NCBI RefSeq assembly: GCF_028473665.1
Contig: NZ_CP098774.1
Span: forward strand, 434,001-498,000
From: Sphingomonas sp. QA11
GTDB taxonomy: Bacteria > Pseudomonadota > Alphaproteobacteria > Sphingomonadales > Sphingomonadaceae
Reading direction: 5' to 3'
DNA: 64,000 nt
Positions within the stretch are counted from its first letter, which is position 1; each line of letters begins with the position of its first letter. The notes beneath the pieces were generated by a model. It was not told the DNA's origin. It saw only the letters and a list, made by a program, of their open reading frames with translations, and made no database searches. A program made the translations under genes and the position numbers. Positions 46,742 to 54,970 of this stretch are shown piece by piece.

Positions 46742-48787
46742 ATGCGCGCGTTCGGTTACCTGATTGTGACGATGCTGGCCGCGATGTTCGCGGCGGCAAG
46801 CGCCCCGGCGGAGGCGCCGGGCGCCCTTGGCAAGGGCCCGCACCTCGCGATGCGCCTGGTCGCCGAGAGCATGACGCCGGCCGCCGGGCAGGACGTGGCG
46901 CTCGCGCTCGACTCGCGGCCCGAGCCTGGCTGGCACGGCTATTGGCAGAACCCTGGCGACGCGGGCTTTCCGGCGACGCTCAAATGGACTCTGCCCAAGG
47001 GCGTGACCGCGGGCGAGCCGGCCTATCCGGTTCCAGGCATGCTGCTGATGGCCGGCCTGATGAACTATGTGTTCGAGGCGCCCTACGCGCCGCTGGTCAC
47101 GCTCAGGATACCGGCCGGACTCGCGCCGGGAACGGCGCTGCCGGTGAAGCTCTATGCGCAATATCTCGTCTGCACCAAGACGGTTTGCGTGCCAGAGGAG
47201 GCGGATCTGTCGGTCGACCTGACGATCGGCGACGGCGCGGTCACGGCTGAATCCCGCGCGCGTTTCGATGCCTGGCGCCGAGCGATCCCGAAGCCGCTCG
47301 ATGCGAAGGCGAGCTTTCAGGCCGCGGCGGGACAGATCCGGATCGCCATCCCCTATCCCGCGAGCGCGCCGCTGGCCGACGCTTATTTCTTCCCGGTCAC
47401 GACCGGCCTGGTCGATTATGCGGCCGGGCAGAAGGTCTCCCACGACGGCGACCGGGTCGTGGTCGAGACCAAGGCCGGCGTCAGCGGCGGCGCGGGGCCG
47501 CTGGTCGGCGTGCTGCGGATCGCGCCGGGGCAGGGGCTGATGGTGACGGCGGCGGCCGGAACCGTCGCTGCCTCTTCGACTGGCATTCCGGACGGTGTCC
47601 TGATGGCGACGCTGATCGCCTTTGCCGGTGCGATGCTTGGTGGGCTGATCCTCAACATAATGCCCTGCGTCTTCCCGATCCTGAGCCTGAAGGCGCTCAG
47701 CCTCGCGCGCGGGCATCTCGATGAACGCTCGGCGCGGCACGAGGCGCTTGCCTATACCGCGGGGGTGGTCGCGGTATGCGTGGCGCTGGGCGGCGCGATC
47801 CTCGCGCTCCGGGCTGGCGGCAGCGCGGTCGGCTGGGCGTTCCAGCTTCAGGATCCGCGGGCGATCATGCTGCTGCTGCTGCTCACCGTGGCGCTCTCGC
47901 TGAACCTCGGCGGCCTGTTCGAGATTCCCACGCCGCGCTTCGTCAACCAGGCTGGTGGTGCCGGCGGTGCCTTCGCGACCGGCGCGCTGGCGGCGTTCAT
48001 CGCGACTCCCTGCACCGGCCCGTTCATGGGCGCGGCACTGGGCGCGGCACTGATCCTGCCCTGGCCCGCCGCGCTCGCTGTATTCGCCGGGCTCGGGCTT
48101 GGGCTTGCCTTACCCTTCCTGGCGCTGGGCTTCGTGCCGGCGCTGCGCAAGCGCCTGCCCAAACCGGGCGCCTGGATGGAGACGTTCCGCCGTTTCCTCT
48201 CGATCCCGATGTGGCTCACCGCCATCGCCCTGGTCTGGGTGCTTGGCCGCCAGACCGGCGTTGACGGCATGACTCAGGGGCTGCTCGTCGCGCTCGGCGC
48301 GGCGGTTATACTGTGGGCGGCCGGCCGCCGCCAGGCACGCGGGCTGGGCTTCGGTATCGTCGCCATCGCCCTGCTGCTCGCGATCGTCGCGGGCGGCATC
48401 TGGCTCGCCGCGACCGCGCACCGCCCCGAAGCGGCGGGCGCGAAGGCGGCCGGTATGGCTGAGCCGTTCAGCGAGGCGCGGCTTGCCGCGCTCCGGGCCG
48501 AGGGCAGGCCGGTGTTCGCCTATTTCACCGCCGACTGGTGCCTGACCTGCAAGGTCAACGAAAAGGTGGCGATCGAGACCGAAGCGACTCAATCCGCCTT
48601 TGCGGCGCACAAGGTCGCGGTAATGGTCGGCGACTGGACCGACGGCGATCCAGCGCTCGGCCGCTTCATCCAGGCGCACAACCGCGCCGGCGTGCCGCTC
48701 TACCTCTATTACGCGCCCGGCGCCGCCGAACCCCAGGTGTTGCCGCAGGTCCTCACACCCGGAATACTGGCGGCGCTCGGCTCTTGA
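46742..48787 (+). CDS. DsbD/ScsB-type thiol-disulfide reductase
   Basis: 681 aa from ATG 46742 with a signal peptide. Order: N-terminal periplasmic domain with a cysteine pair in VCTKTVCVPEE (about 143-150), a central eight-helix DsbD membrane domain with C309 (NIMPCVFP) and C424 (ATPCTGPF), and a C-terminal thioredoxin domain with C600-x-x-C603 (DWCLTCK). It moves electrons from cytosolic thioredoxin to periplasmic partners. The long N-terminal domain is ScsB-like rather than classical DsbD. Confidence 0.88.
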   Translation: MRAFGYLIVTMLAAMFAAASAPAEAPGALGKGPHLAMRLVAESMTPAAGQDVALALDSRPEPGWHGYWQNPGDAGFPATLKWTLPKGVTAGEPAYPVPGMLLMAGLMNYVFEAPYAPLVTLRIPAGLAPGTALPVKLYAQYLVCTKTVCVPEEADLSVDLTIGDGAVTAESRARFDAWRRAIPKPLDAKASFQAAAGQIRIAIPYPASAPLADAYFFPVTTGLVDYAAGQKVSHDGDRVVVETKAGVSGGAGPLVGVLRIAPGQGLMVTAAAGTVAASSTGIPDGVLMATLIAFAGAMLGGLILNIMPCVFPILSLKALSLARGHLDERSARHEALAYTAGVVAVCVALGGAILALRAGGSAVGWAFQLQDPRAIMLLLLLTVALSLNLGGLFEIPTPRFVNQAGGAGGAFATGALAAFIATPCTGPFMGAALGAALILPWPAALAVFAGLGLGLALPFLALGFVPALRKRLPKPGAWMETFRRFLSIPMWLTAIALVWVLGRQTGVDGMTQGLLVALGAAVILWAAGRRQARGLGFGIVAIALLLAIVAGGIWLAATAHRPEAAGAKAAGMAEPFSEARLAALRAEGRPVFAYFTADWCLTCKVNEKVAIETEATQSAFAAHKVAVMVGDWTDGDPALGRFIQAHNRAGVPLYLYYAPGAAEPQVLPQVLTPGILAALGS

Positions 48788-48884
48788 CGGGTAGAAGCAG
48801 GCGCTTGGTTTCGTCAGCACGCTGGCAGGAGCGGAACCGCACAAGATCGAAGAGATTTACGGCGAGCAAAGGGTCGCCGATTGA

Positions 48885-49163
48885 TTAAATATCGACCTCC
48901 TCGGTCCAGTTTGGATTCTTCAGCGTCCCGGACCATTTGGGTTTTGAGTCCGCGAAGACGATAAGCCGCCAACCCACTTTTCCCAACGTGTTGCATTCGG
49001 CATGTTCGGGCAGGCGCTGGCCGGGGCGCATCACGATTTCACCGCTACACCTCGAGCATTGATAAATGCCCTGATACGCGACGGGACTCCCTGTCGCGAG
49101 CACTTCGTCGTAGCAGGGCTGGTCGCAATGCTTGAGATAGTCGCCATATTTGAACCAGGGCAT
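48885..49163 (-). CDS. Small zinc-ribbon-like protein (annotated elsewhere as protein L)
   Basis: 92 aa, starting 6 bp after the radical SAM gene stop. A CxxC (C36, C39) and H54/C57 form a likely zinc ribbon in GIYQCSRCSGEI...LPEHAEC; C13 and C17 form an extra pair. The pattern (YGDYL, GIYxCxxC, GWRLIVFA) matches a small family usually labelled protein L, recalled from memory. The role is unknown. Tight spacing makes it a likely partner of the radical SAM protein. Confidence 0.72.
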   Translation of the reverse strand: MPWFKYGDYLKHCDQPCYDEVLATGSPVAYQGIYQCSRCSGEIVMRPGQRLPEHAECNTLGKVGWRLIVFADSKPKWSGTLKNPNWTEEVDI

Positions 49164-49169
49164 GAGCGA

Positions 49170-50228
49170 TCAATTCGTGCGTGGCGGGCAGGTGTGCGGC
49201 GGGCATTCGTCGCTGGGTCGGCAGCCATTGCCCGGAATGCAACTCGGCGTGCCGGGCGTGCATAGCGGGCCGCACCCCCAGGGATTGCATGGGGACGGAT
49301 CGGCGGGCGCGCATACTGGCGAGCATCCAGCTGGGTTGCATTCGGGCGTGCAGTCGGCGTTGATGGTGTTCGCCCTTGCCTCCTCCGCATATGCAATGCG
49401 AAAGGCAGTTAGTGTCGCGCCCTTTACAATCTCGCTCAACGTTGACGCCCTGATATTCCCGACATTCTCATGGCGCGAGAAAATGCAAGGGTAGCAATTT
49501 CCATCGAACGAAACAGCAAGCGTTCCCTTCCAGCATCCGCCGCACAGCGTTTCGGATTGCGATACGAAAGGCGTTATCTTGCTTCCTCGCCCGACGGGCC
49601 TGACATTGTCGACACCGATTCTCTGTCGGCTTACGCCAAGATGCTCAAGGTAGATCATCGTTCTTTCGATATCATCTCGAACGGACGCTTGCTTTTCGTC
49701 TTCCAGATTTATCAACCCCACTCGAATGGGAATGTCGTGCTCAAGCGCCAATTTGATGCCGGAAACTGTCTGGTCGAAGCTTCCATCAGTCAATGTTATG
49801 GCATCGTGCTTGCGAGCATCCGCAGAGTAAAATGAGGTGGCGAGTTGCACGCCGAATTTGGCCATGAGCTGGCAAACCCCCTCGCCCAGAAGGGCGGCAT
49901 TTGAGAATATCTCGATATTCGAGAACCCGTTCTCGCCGGCGAACGTGATATAGTCGTTGATTCTGGGGTGCGTTAGCGGCTCGCCTCCAATGAACTGAAC
50001 GCCCTCGCAGCCCAGCGCCCTGGCTTGAGCAAGCAGGTCGAGCCAATCGATGTCGTTGTGCGGCCTAGCGGGCGATGATGTGGTGTAGCAATGGCGGCAT
50101 CGAAGGTTGCAATGTTGAGTCAACTCAAGCCAGATAAACCGCAACCCCTTCGCATGATCCAAGATGTCATCGGCATGATCATAGTGCTCATGAATGCGAG
50201 ATTCGCCTGCGATTTCCAGTTCGAGCAT
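49170..50228 (-). CDS. Radical SAM/SPASM protein with C-terminal 11x(CxP) tail
   Basis: 352 aa from ATG 50228 (GGAG 5 nt upstream). The radical SAM cluster is C40-xxx-C44-xx-C47 (HCNLRCRHC), the SAM-binding GGEP is at 81-84, and a SPASM-type second-cluster region has C229, C232, C245 and C248. From residue 293 the tail holds 11 cysteines (293, 297, 302, 306, 314, 319, 323, 330, 336, 342, 347), each followed by X-Pro. No precursor peptide gene was seen nearby. Composition is lower in GC than the flanks. Possible roles: self-modifying tail, metal-binding arm or RiPP-type maturase. Confidence 0.88.
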   Translation of the reverse strand: MLELEIAGESRIHEHYDHADDILDHAKGLRFIWLELTQHCNLRCRHCYTTSSPARPHNDIDWLDLLAQARALGCEGVQFIGGEPLTHPRINDYITFAGENGFSNIEIFSNAALLGEGVCQLMAKFGVQLATSFYSADARKHDAITLTDGSFDQTVSGIKLALEHDIPIRVGLINLEDEKQASVRDDIERTMIYLEHLGVSRQRIGVDNVRPVGRGSKITPFVSQSETLCGGCWKGTLAVSFDGNCYPCIFSRHENVGNIRASTLSEIVKGATLTAFRIAYAEEARANTINADCTPECNPAGCSPVCAPADPSPCNPWGCGPLCTPGTPSCIPGNGCRPSDECPPHTCPPRTN

Positions 50229-50653
50229 GTCGACTCCTCGGCGCTACGAAACGCAAATCAAACATCATTCAAAGTCGAGAGAATGCAATAACGACTGCTG
50301 CGCATTCGCGGTTGAGCTATCTCGCTTCTAAGATTGCCGATTCGTGTCTTGATGAAACCTATGCTTTTCCGCGGAAGAGTCCATATCCGGATTGATCATT
50401 GTATCGGCTGCAAGTTTCAGATGTGAGGATGCGTGCGGAATGATTCAAACATTGAATATGTCCGACAGAAAACGAGAGGAATATGGATGTCGTTACTCCC
50501 AAAGGTTGCTCATGACACTGGCGGGCGGATGCCAGGCGTCTTATCTTGACCATCAGGCTGGGGGCAGTTGCAGCGCGAAGAACGCCCCTTGTGCGTCGCA
50601 GCAAAACATCGCAGCATGGAACCAGGCGGTCATATGGGGGCTTTACCGTTTCG
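50229..50653. other. Divergent gap upstream of the radical SAM and ATP-grasp genes
   Basis: The stretch is AT-rich for this genome, especially 50229-50420. Short minus-strand frames of 15-23 codons exist but have no ribosome site, so no precursor peptide is called. A longer plus-strand frame does not look coding. Confidence 0.5.
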
Positions 50654-52117
50654 ATGGGGATAAGAAGCGCGTTTGACGAGATCATGGGGCAGGGCGGTTC
50701 GACCACGCCGCGACCGGAACTCGCCGCGCTTGGCGACTGGCTGGACGAGACGCCCGACGCCGAACTGCGTCGCCGCCAGCAATCTGCGGAGGCGACCTTC
50801 CGCCAGCTCGGCATCACCTTCGCGGTCTATGGTGACAGCGACGCGTCGGAACGCATCATCCCCTTCGACATCGTCCCGCGCATCTTCCTCGCTGACGAAT
50901 GGTCGCGGCTATCCGAAGGGCTGGTGCAGCGGGTCGAGGCGATCAACGCCTTTCTCGACGATATCTATGGCGATCGGAAGATCCTCAAGGCGGGTATCCT
51001 TCCCGAGGACCTGATCTTCGGCAACCCGCAGTTCCGGCCCGAGATCGCGGGCATGCGACCGCCGCATGGCATCTGGGCGCATATCTGCGGCATCGATCTT
51101 GTCCGTACGGGCCCCGACGAATTCTTCGTGCTTGAGGACAATGCCCGCACTCCCTCCGGCGTCAGCTACATGCTTGAAAATCGCGAGGCGATGCTGCGCC
51201 TCTGTCCCGAACTGTTCCGCGACTTCCGCGTGGCGGCGGTGGACAGCTATCCCGACCGGCTGCTCGAGACGATGAAGTCGGTCGCGCCGCATGGCTCGGG
51301 CCAGAATCCGGTCTGCGTCGTGCTGACGCCTGGCCATTACAACTCGGCCTATTACGAGCACAGCTTCCTCGCTGATTCGATGGGCATCGAGCTGGTCGAG
51401 GCGGCTGACCTCGTGGTCGACGACGATATCGTCTGGATGCGCACCATTGCCGGGCGGGTGAAGGTCGATGTGATCTACCGCCGCATCGACGACGATTATC
51501 TCGATCCTTTGGTGTTCCGTCCGGATTCGATGCTCGGTGTGCCTGGCCTGATCGCCGCTTATGCTGCGGGCAATGTCGCCCTGCTCAACGCGCCGGGCAA
51601 CGGCATCGCCGACGACAAGGCGATCTACAGCTACATGCCGGAGATCGTCCGTTTCTATTCGGGCGGCGAGCCGAAGCTGCCCAATGTCGAGACCTGGCGC
51701 TGCCGTGAGCCGCAGGCGCTGAAATACGTGCTCGATAATCTCGAGGATGTGGTGGTGAAGCTGGTCGACGGTTCGGGCGGCTACGGCATGCTCGTCGGCC
51801 CGACCGCGACCAGGGCCGAGATCGAGACTTTCCGCGCCGCGCTGATCGCCGAGCCACACCGCTATATCGCCCAGCCGACGCTCGCGCTGTCGACGGTGCC
51901 CACCCTGAGCGACAGCGGCCTCGCCCCGCGCCACGTCGACTTCCGGCCTTTCGTGCTGACCGGATCCAGGGGAGTCCAGGTGGTACCCGGCGGCCTGACC
52001 CGCGTTGCGCTCAAGGAGGGCTCGCTGGTGGTGAACTCGTCGCAGGGCGGCGGGACCAAGGACAGCTTCGTGCTGATGGACGGCGGGAACAGCCAGACTC
52101 AGGGGCAGCAATTGTGA
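50654..52117 (+). CDS. Circularly permuted ATP-grasp type 2 protein
   Basis: 487 aa from ATG 50654 (MGIRSAFDEIMGQGG); 50684 is an alternative. Conserved parts: FGNPQFRPEIAGM, DLVRTGPDEFFVLEDNARTPSG, and VVKLVDGSGGYGMLVGP near the C-terminus. The family forms amide bonds on unknown substrates. It is the first gene of a three-gene operon with an alpha-E protein and a transglutaminase, an arrangement conserved in many bacteria and proposed to make and process a small peptide-like product. Confidence 0.9.
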   Translation: MGIRSAFDEIMGQGGSTTPRPELAALGDWLDETPDAELRRRQQSAEATFRQLGITFAVYGDSDASERIIPFDIVPRIFLADEWSRLSEGLVQRVEAINAFLDDIYGDRKILKAGILPEDLIFGNPQFRPEIAGMRPPHGIWAHICGIDLVRTGPDEFFVLEDNARTPSGVSYMLENREAMLRLCPELFRDFRVAAVDSYPDRLLETMKSVAPHGSGQNPVCVVLTPGHYNSAYYEHSFLADSMGIELVEAADLVVDDDIVWMRTIAGRVKVDVIYRRIDDDYLDPLVFRPDSMLGVPGLIAAYAAGNVALLNAPGNGIADDKAIYSYMPEIVRFYSGGEPKLPNVETWRCREPQALKYVLDNLEDVVVKLVDGSGGYGMLVGPTATRAEIETFRAALIAEPHRYIAQPTLALSTVPTLSDSGLAPRHVDFRPFVLTGSRGVQVVPGGLTRVALKEGSLVVNSSQGGGTKDSFVLMDGGNSQTQGQQL

Positions 52118-52160
52118 GGGCCGTAGCGCGGATCCTCCACGGTATGGGGAGGATCTAACG

Positions 52161-53096
52161 ATGCTCTCCCGCACCGCCTCCTCCCTCTACTGGCTCGGCC
52201 GCTATATCGAGCGCGCCGATTTCATCGCACGGCTTGTCGAGGCGACCGTCCGGCTCGACGTTCTTTCGCCACGCCCCGCCGGCGAGGCAGCCTGGGCCAG
52301 CGCCCTCGCCGTCACTGAAACCGACACCGCCTTCGCCGCCACGGGCGAGACAATGACCCAGCAGCATGTCGTGCGGTTCCTGACGCTCGACGGGAGCCAC
52401 CCCGGGTCGATCGTCCGCTGCCTCGACATGGCGCGCAACAATGCGCGCGCGGTGCGCACCGCGCTGACCCGCGAGGCCTGGACGGCGATCAACCGCGCCT
52501 GGCTGATCTTTCACAGTCGCTCGAGCCCCGGCGGCGTTACCGCGACGCTCGGCCTGGTCGATGCGGTGAAGACGGAGGCGCGGGGGTTCGAGGGGGCGAT
52601 CCACCGCATGCTGCGCAACCAGACGACCTGGTTCATCCGTCTCGGCCAGGCGGTCGAGCGTGCCGACAACACCGCCCGCCTGCTGGATGTGAAATATCAC
52701 CTGCTGCTGCCCAAGGGCGAGCAGGTCGGCGGCGTGGTCGATCGCGACCAGTGGACCACCATCCTGCAGACCGTGTCCGCGGTCACCGCCTATCGCTGGC
52801 TTTATTCGGAAGGGCTGCGGCCGTCGAACGTGATCGACCTGCTGATCTCCCGCGCCGAACTGCCGCGCAGCCTCGCCGCCTCGGCCGAGGAGACGCTCGA
52901 AATCCTCAACCTGCTCGCCAAGCGTACCGGCCTTCACGGCGAGGCTGACCGCATGGCACGGATGCGCCAGCAGCGATTGGCCAAGACCCGTTCGGGCGAG
53001 GTGATCGCCAACGGGCTGCACCAGTATCTCCAGGCCTTCAACGCCGAGAATGATCTCCTCCACGAGGCGATCGGCCGGCAGTTCAAGTTCGGCTGA
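52161..53096 (+). CDS. Alpha-E domain protein
   Basis: 311 aa, all helical, opening with the family signature LSRTASSLYWLGRYIERADF. It always travels with the permuted ATP-grasp gene; its role is unknown. It starts 44 bp after the ATP-grasp stop, and its stop overlaps the transglutaminase start by one base (TGATG). Confidence 0.92.
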   Translation: MLSRTASSLYWLGRYIERADFIARLVEATVRLDVLSPRPAGEAAWASALAVTETDTAFAATGETMTQQHVVRFLTLDGSHPGSIVRCLDMARNNARAVRTALTREAWTAINRAWLIFHSRSSPGGVTATLGLVDAVKTEARGFEGAIHRMLRNQTTWFIRLGQAVERADNTARLLDVKYHLLLPKGEQVGGVVDRDQWTTILQTVSAVTAYRWLYSEGLRPSNVIDLLISRAELPRSLAASAEETLEILNLLAKRTGLHGEADRMARMRQQRLAKTRSGEVIANGLHQYLQAFNAENDLLHEAIGRQFKFG

Positions 53097-53914
53097 TGCG
53101 GATAACGGTCGACCACCGAACGATCTATCGCTTCTCGGTGCCGCAAGGGCGCCTCACCCAGATGCTCCGCCTCACGCCGGAGGATACGCACGACCAGACC
53201 GTCGCGGGCTGGCAGCTCCATGTCGATTGCGATGCGCGGATGCGGCCGGGTCGCGACGGCTTCGGCAATCGGGTGACGATGCTCTATGTCGAGGGCCCGA
53301 TCGGCCATATCGAGATATCCGTCTCGGGCGAGGTGCTGACCAATAGCTCCAACGGCATCGTCTATGGCGCGCACGAGCCGCTGCCGCCGCCCCTGTTCCT
53401 GCGCGCCACGCCGCTGACCGAGCCGAGCGCGGCGCTGGCCGGGTTCGCGGCGGAAGCGGTCTCCGGCAGGGATGATCCGGTCGAAAGGCTCCATGCGCTG
53501 AACCTGGCCTTCCACAGGCGTTTCGCGCTCGATCGCGGACGTCCCGTTTCCGGGCGGACCGCGGCGGAGGCATTCGTGCTGGACACGGCGACGCCGCGCG
53601 ATTTCGCGCAGATGTTCGCCGCTGCCGCGCGCGGGCTCGGCGTGCCGGCGCGCTATGTTTCGGGTTACAGTTCGGTCTGCGTCATCGGTGACACGCCGCC
53701 GGCGCCGCATGGCTGGGCTGAGGCCTGGGTCGAGGGACTTGGCTGGGTGGCGTTCGATCCGTGCACCGGGCTGTCGGCTGACGAGGCGCACGCGCGCGTC
53801 GCGGTGGCGCTGGATTCCGGTGGCGCCGCACCCGTTGCCGGATCAAGGCTGGGCGAGGGTGATGAGGAGCTCGACGTTGACCTGCACGTCGGAAGAGGAA
53901 GTCCGCAGGATTGA
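53096..53914 (+). CDS. Transglutaminase family protein of the ATP-grasp cluster
   Basis: 272 aa. The N-terminal half is a beta-rich Bact_transglu_N domain (MRITVDHRTIYRF); the core follows. The usual Cys position in this family is occupied within the segment TPRDFAQMFAAAARGLGVPARYVSGY, where no Cys is seen, while His (HGWAEAWVEGLGWVAFDPC) and Asp remain. The missing nucleophile may mean a non-catalytic member. It is last in the operon. Confidence 0.87.
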   Translation: MRITVDHRTIYRFSVPQGRLTQMLRLTPEDTHDQTVAGWQLHVDCDARMRPGRDGFGNRVTMLYVEGPIGHIEISVSGEVLTNSSNGIVYGAHEPLPPPLFLRATPLTEPSAALAGFAAEAVSGRDDPVERLHALNLAFHRRFALDRGRPVSGRTAAEAFVLDTATPRDFAQMFAAAARGLGVPARYVSGYSSVCVIGDTPPAPHGWAEAWVEGLGWVAFDPCTGLSADEAHARVAVALDSGGAAPVAGSRLGEGDEELDVDLHVGRGSPQD

Positions 53915-53948
53915 TTCAGCGCCCGGCTGGCGGGAGGGGCCGTGGCGT

Positions 53949-54743
53949 TCAGACCAGTTCGTCGGCCATCAGCACATTCTTCTGGGCAGGCGGTGCGTAG
54001 GTCGCGTCCTCGTCGGTCAGTACGGTCCAGCCGGTCGGGCCAAGCACTTCGATTGGGCGGTAGCGCGTCTTGTACGCCATGCGCTCCGACCCCTTCACCC
54101 AATAGCCGAGATAGACATAAGGCAGGCCGATGCTCCGCGCGCGCAGGATATGGTCCATGATGATCATGTTGCCCATGCCCGCCCGCAGCGAATGTTCGGC
54201 GTCGAAGAAGCTGTAGATCATCGACAGCCCGTCCGCCTGCTGGTCGGTCAGGCAAGCCCCGATCAGCCGTCCGCGCACGCCGTTCTGCGCCGGCTCGCGA
54301 TATTCGATGATGTAGCTGTTGACTGGCGAATGCTCGACCATGTCGGCGTAATCGCCCTCGTCCATATCGGCCATGCCGCCTCCGGGATGACGTGAGGCGA
54401 GATAGCGGCGCAGTAGCTGATATTGTTCGTCGGTCGCCCAGGCGCGGCAGGGGCTGACCTCAAGATCCGCATTGCGACGGATCTGCTTGCGCTGGGTGGC
54501 GTTGGGCACGAAATCCGATGCGACGACACGGACGGAGACGCAGGCGGTGCAGCCCGCGCAGCTTGGCCGGTACGCGACTGACTGGCTGCGGCGGAAGCCG
54601 ATCCGCCCAAGCGCGTCGTTGAGATCGCCGGCATGCGGGCCGTTCAGTTCGGTGAAAACCTTCCGCTCCTGGCGCCCCGGTAGATAGGGGCAGGGCGATG
54701 GGCTCGTCACGAAGAAGCGCGGAAAACGAAATGGCGCGGTCAC
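53949..54743 (-). CDS. bpt: Aspartate/glutamate leucyltransferase
   Basis: 264 aa. It transfers Leu from Leu-tRNA to N-terminal Asp or Glu, marking proteins for ClpAP (N-degron pathway). Conserved cysteines are in PCPYLPG and [13 protein letters not shown]; the C-terminal GNAT-like fold includes [21 protein letters not shown] and [15 protein letters not shown]. It lies downstream of an unusual block of GANTC sites. Confidence 0.92.
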   Translation of the reverse strand: MTAPFRFPRFFVTSPSPCPYLPGRQERKVFTELNGPHAGDLNDALGRIGFRRSQSVAYRPSCAGCTACVSVRVVASDFVPNATQRKQIRRNADLEVSPCRAWATDEQYQLLRRYLASRHPGGGMADMDEGDYADMVEHSPVNSYIIEYREPAQNGVRGRLIGACLTDQQADGLSMIYSFFDAEHSLRAGMGNMIIMDHILRARSIGLPYVYLGYWVKGSERMAYKTRYRPIEVLGPTGWTVLTDEDATYAPPAQKNVLMADELV

Positions 54744-54796
54744 CGCCTATAACCCCCTTTTCCACCCTGGCCCGATGCCTGGTTCGACCCCGTTAT

Positions 54797-54964
54797 GAAT
54801 CGCCTGAGTCGTGATGAAAAGCGGCTTTACCATGAAAGAGAGTTAACGCCGCGGTTGCTTTGAGTCTTGGGGATTCATGGTCCGAGCGGACTTGACGCGC
54901 AGCATATCGCATCCCGCGACTCGCGGATAGAGTCGCGGGAATCGGTTCACCGCAGCTGTGATTC
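54797..54964. promoter_or_regulatory. Cluster of eight GANTC sites with an 11-bp hairpin
   Basis: GANTC at 54797, 54806, 54862, 54872, 54918, 54930, 54939 and 54960. TCCCGCGACTC (54912-54922) and its exact complement (54930-54940) form a hairpin carrying two of the sites. The block lies between the ilvA stop and the bpt start, both on the minus strand. Confidence 0.75.
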
Positions 54965-54970
54965 ATTTCG

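Noticed and set aside
50359..50817. Minus-strand frame upstream of the radical SAM gene as a precursor peptide
   Set aside because: It overlaps the plus-strand ATP-grasp gene and has no leader/core features.
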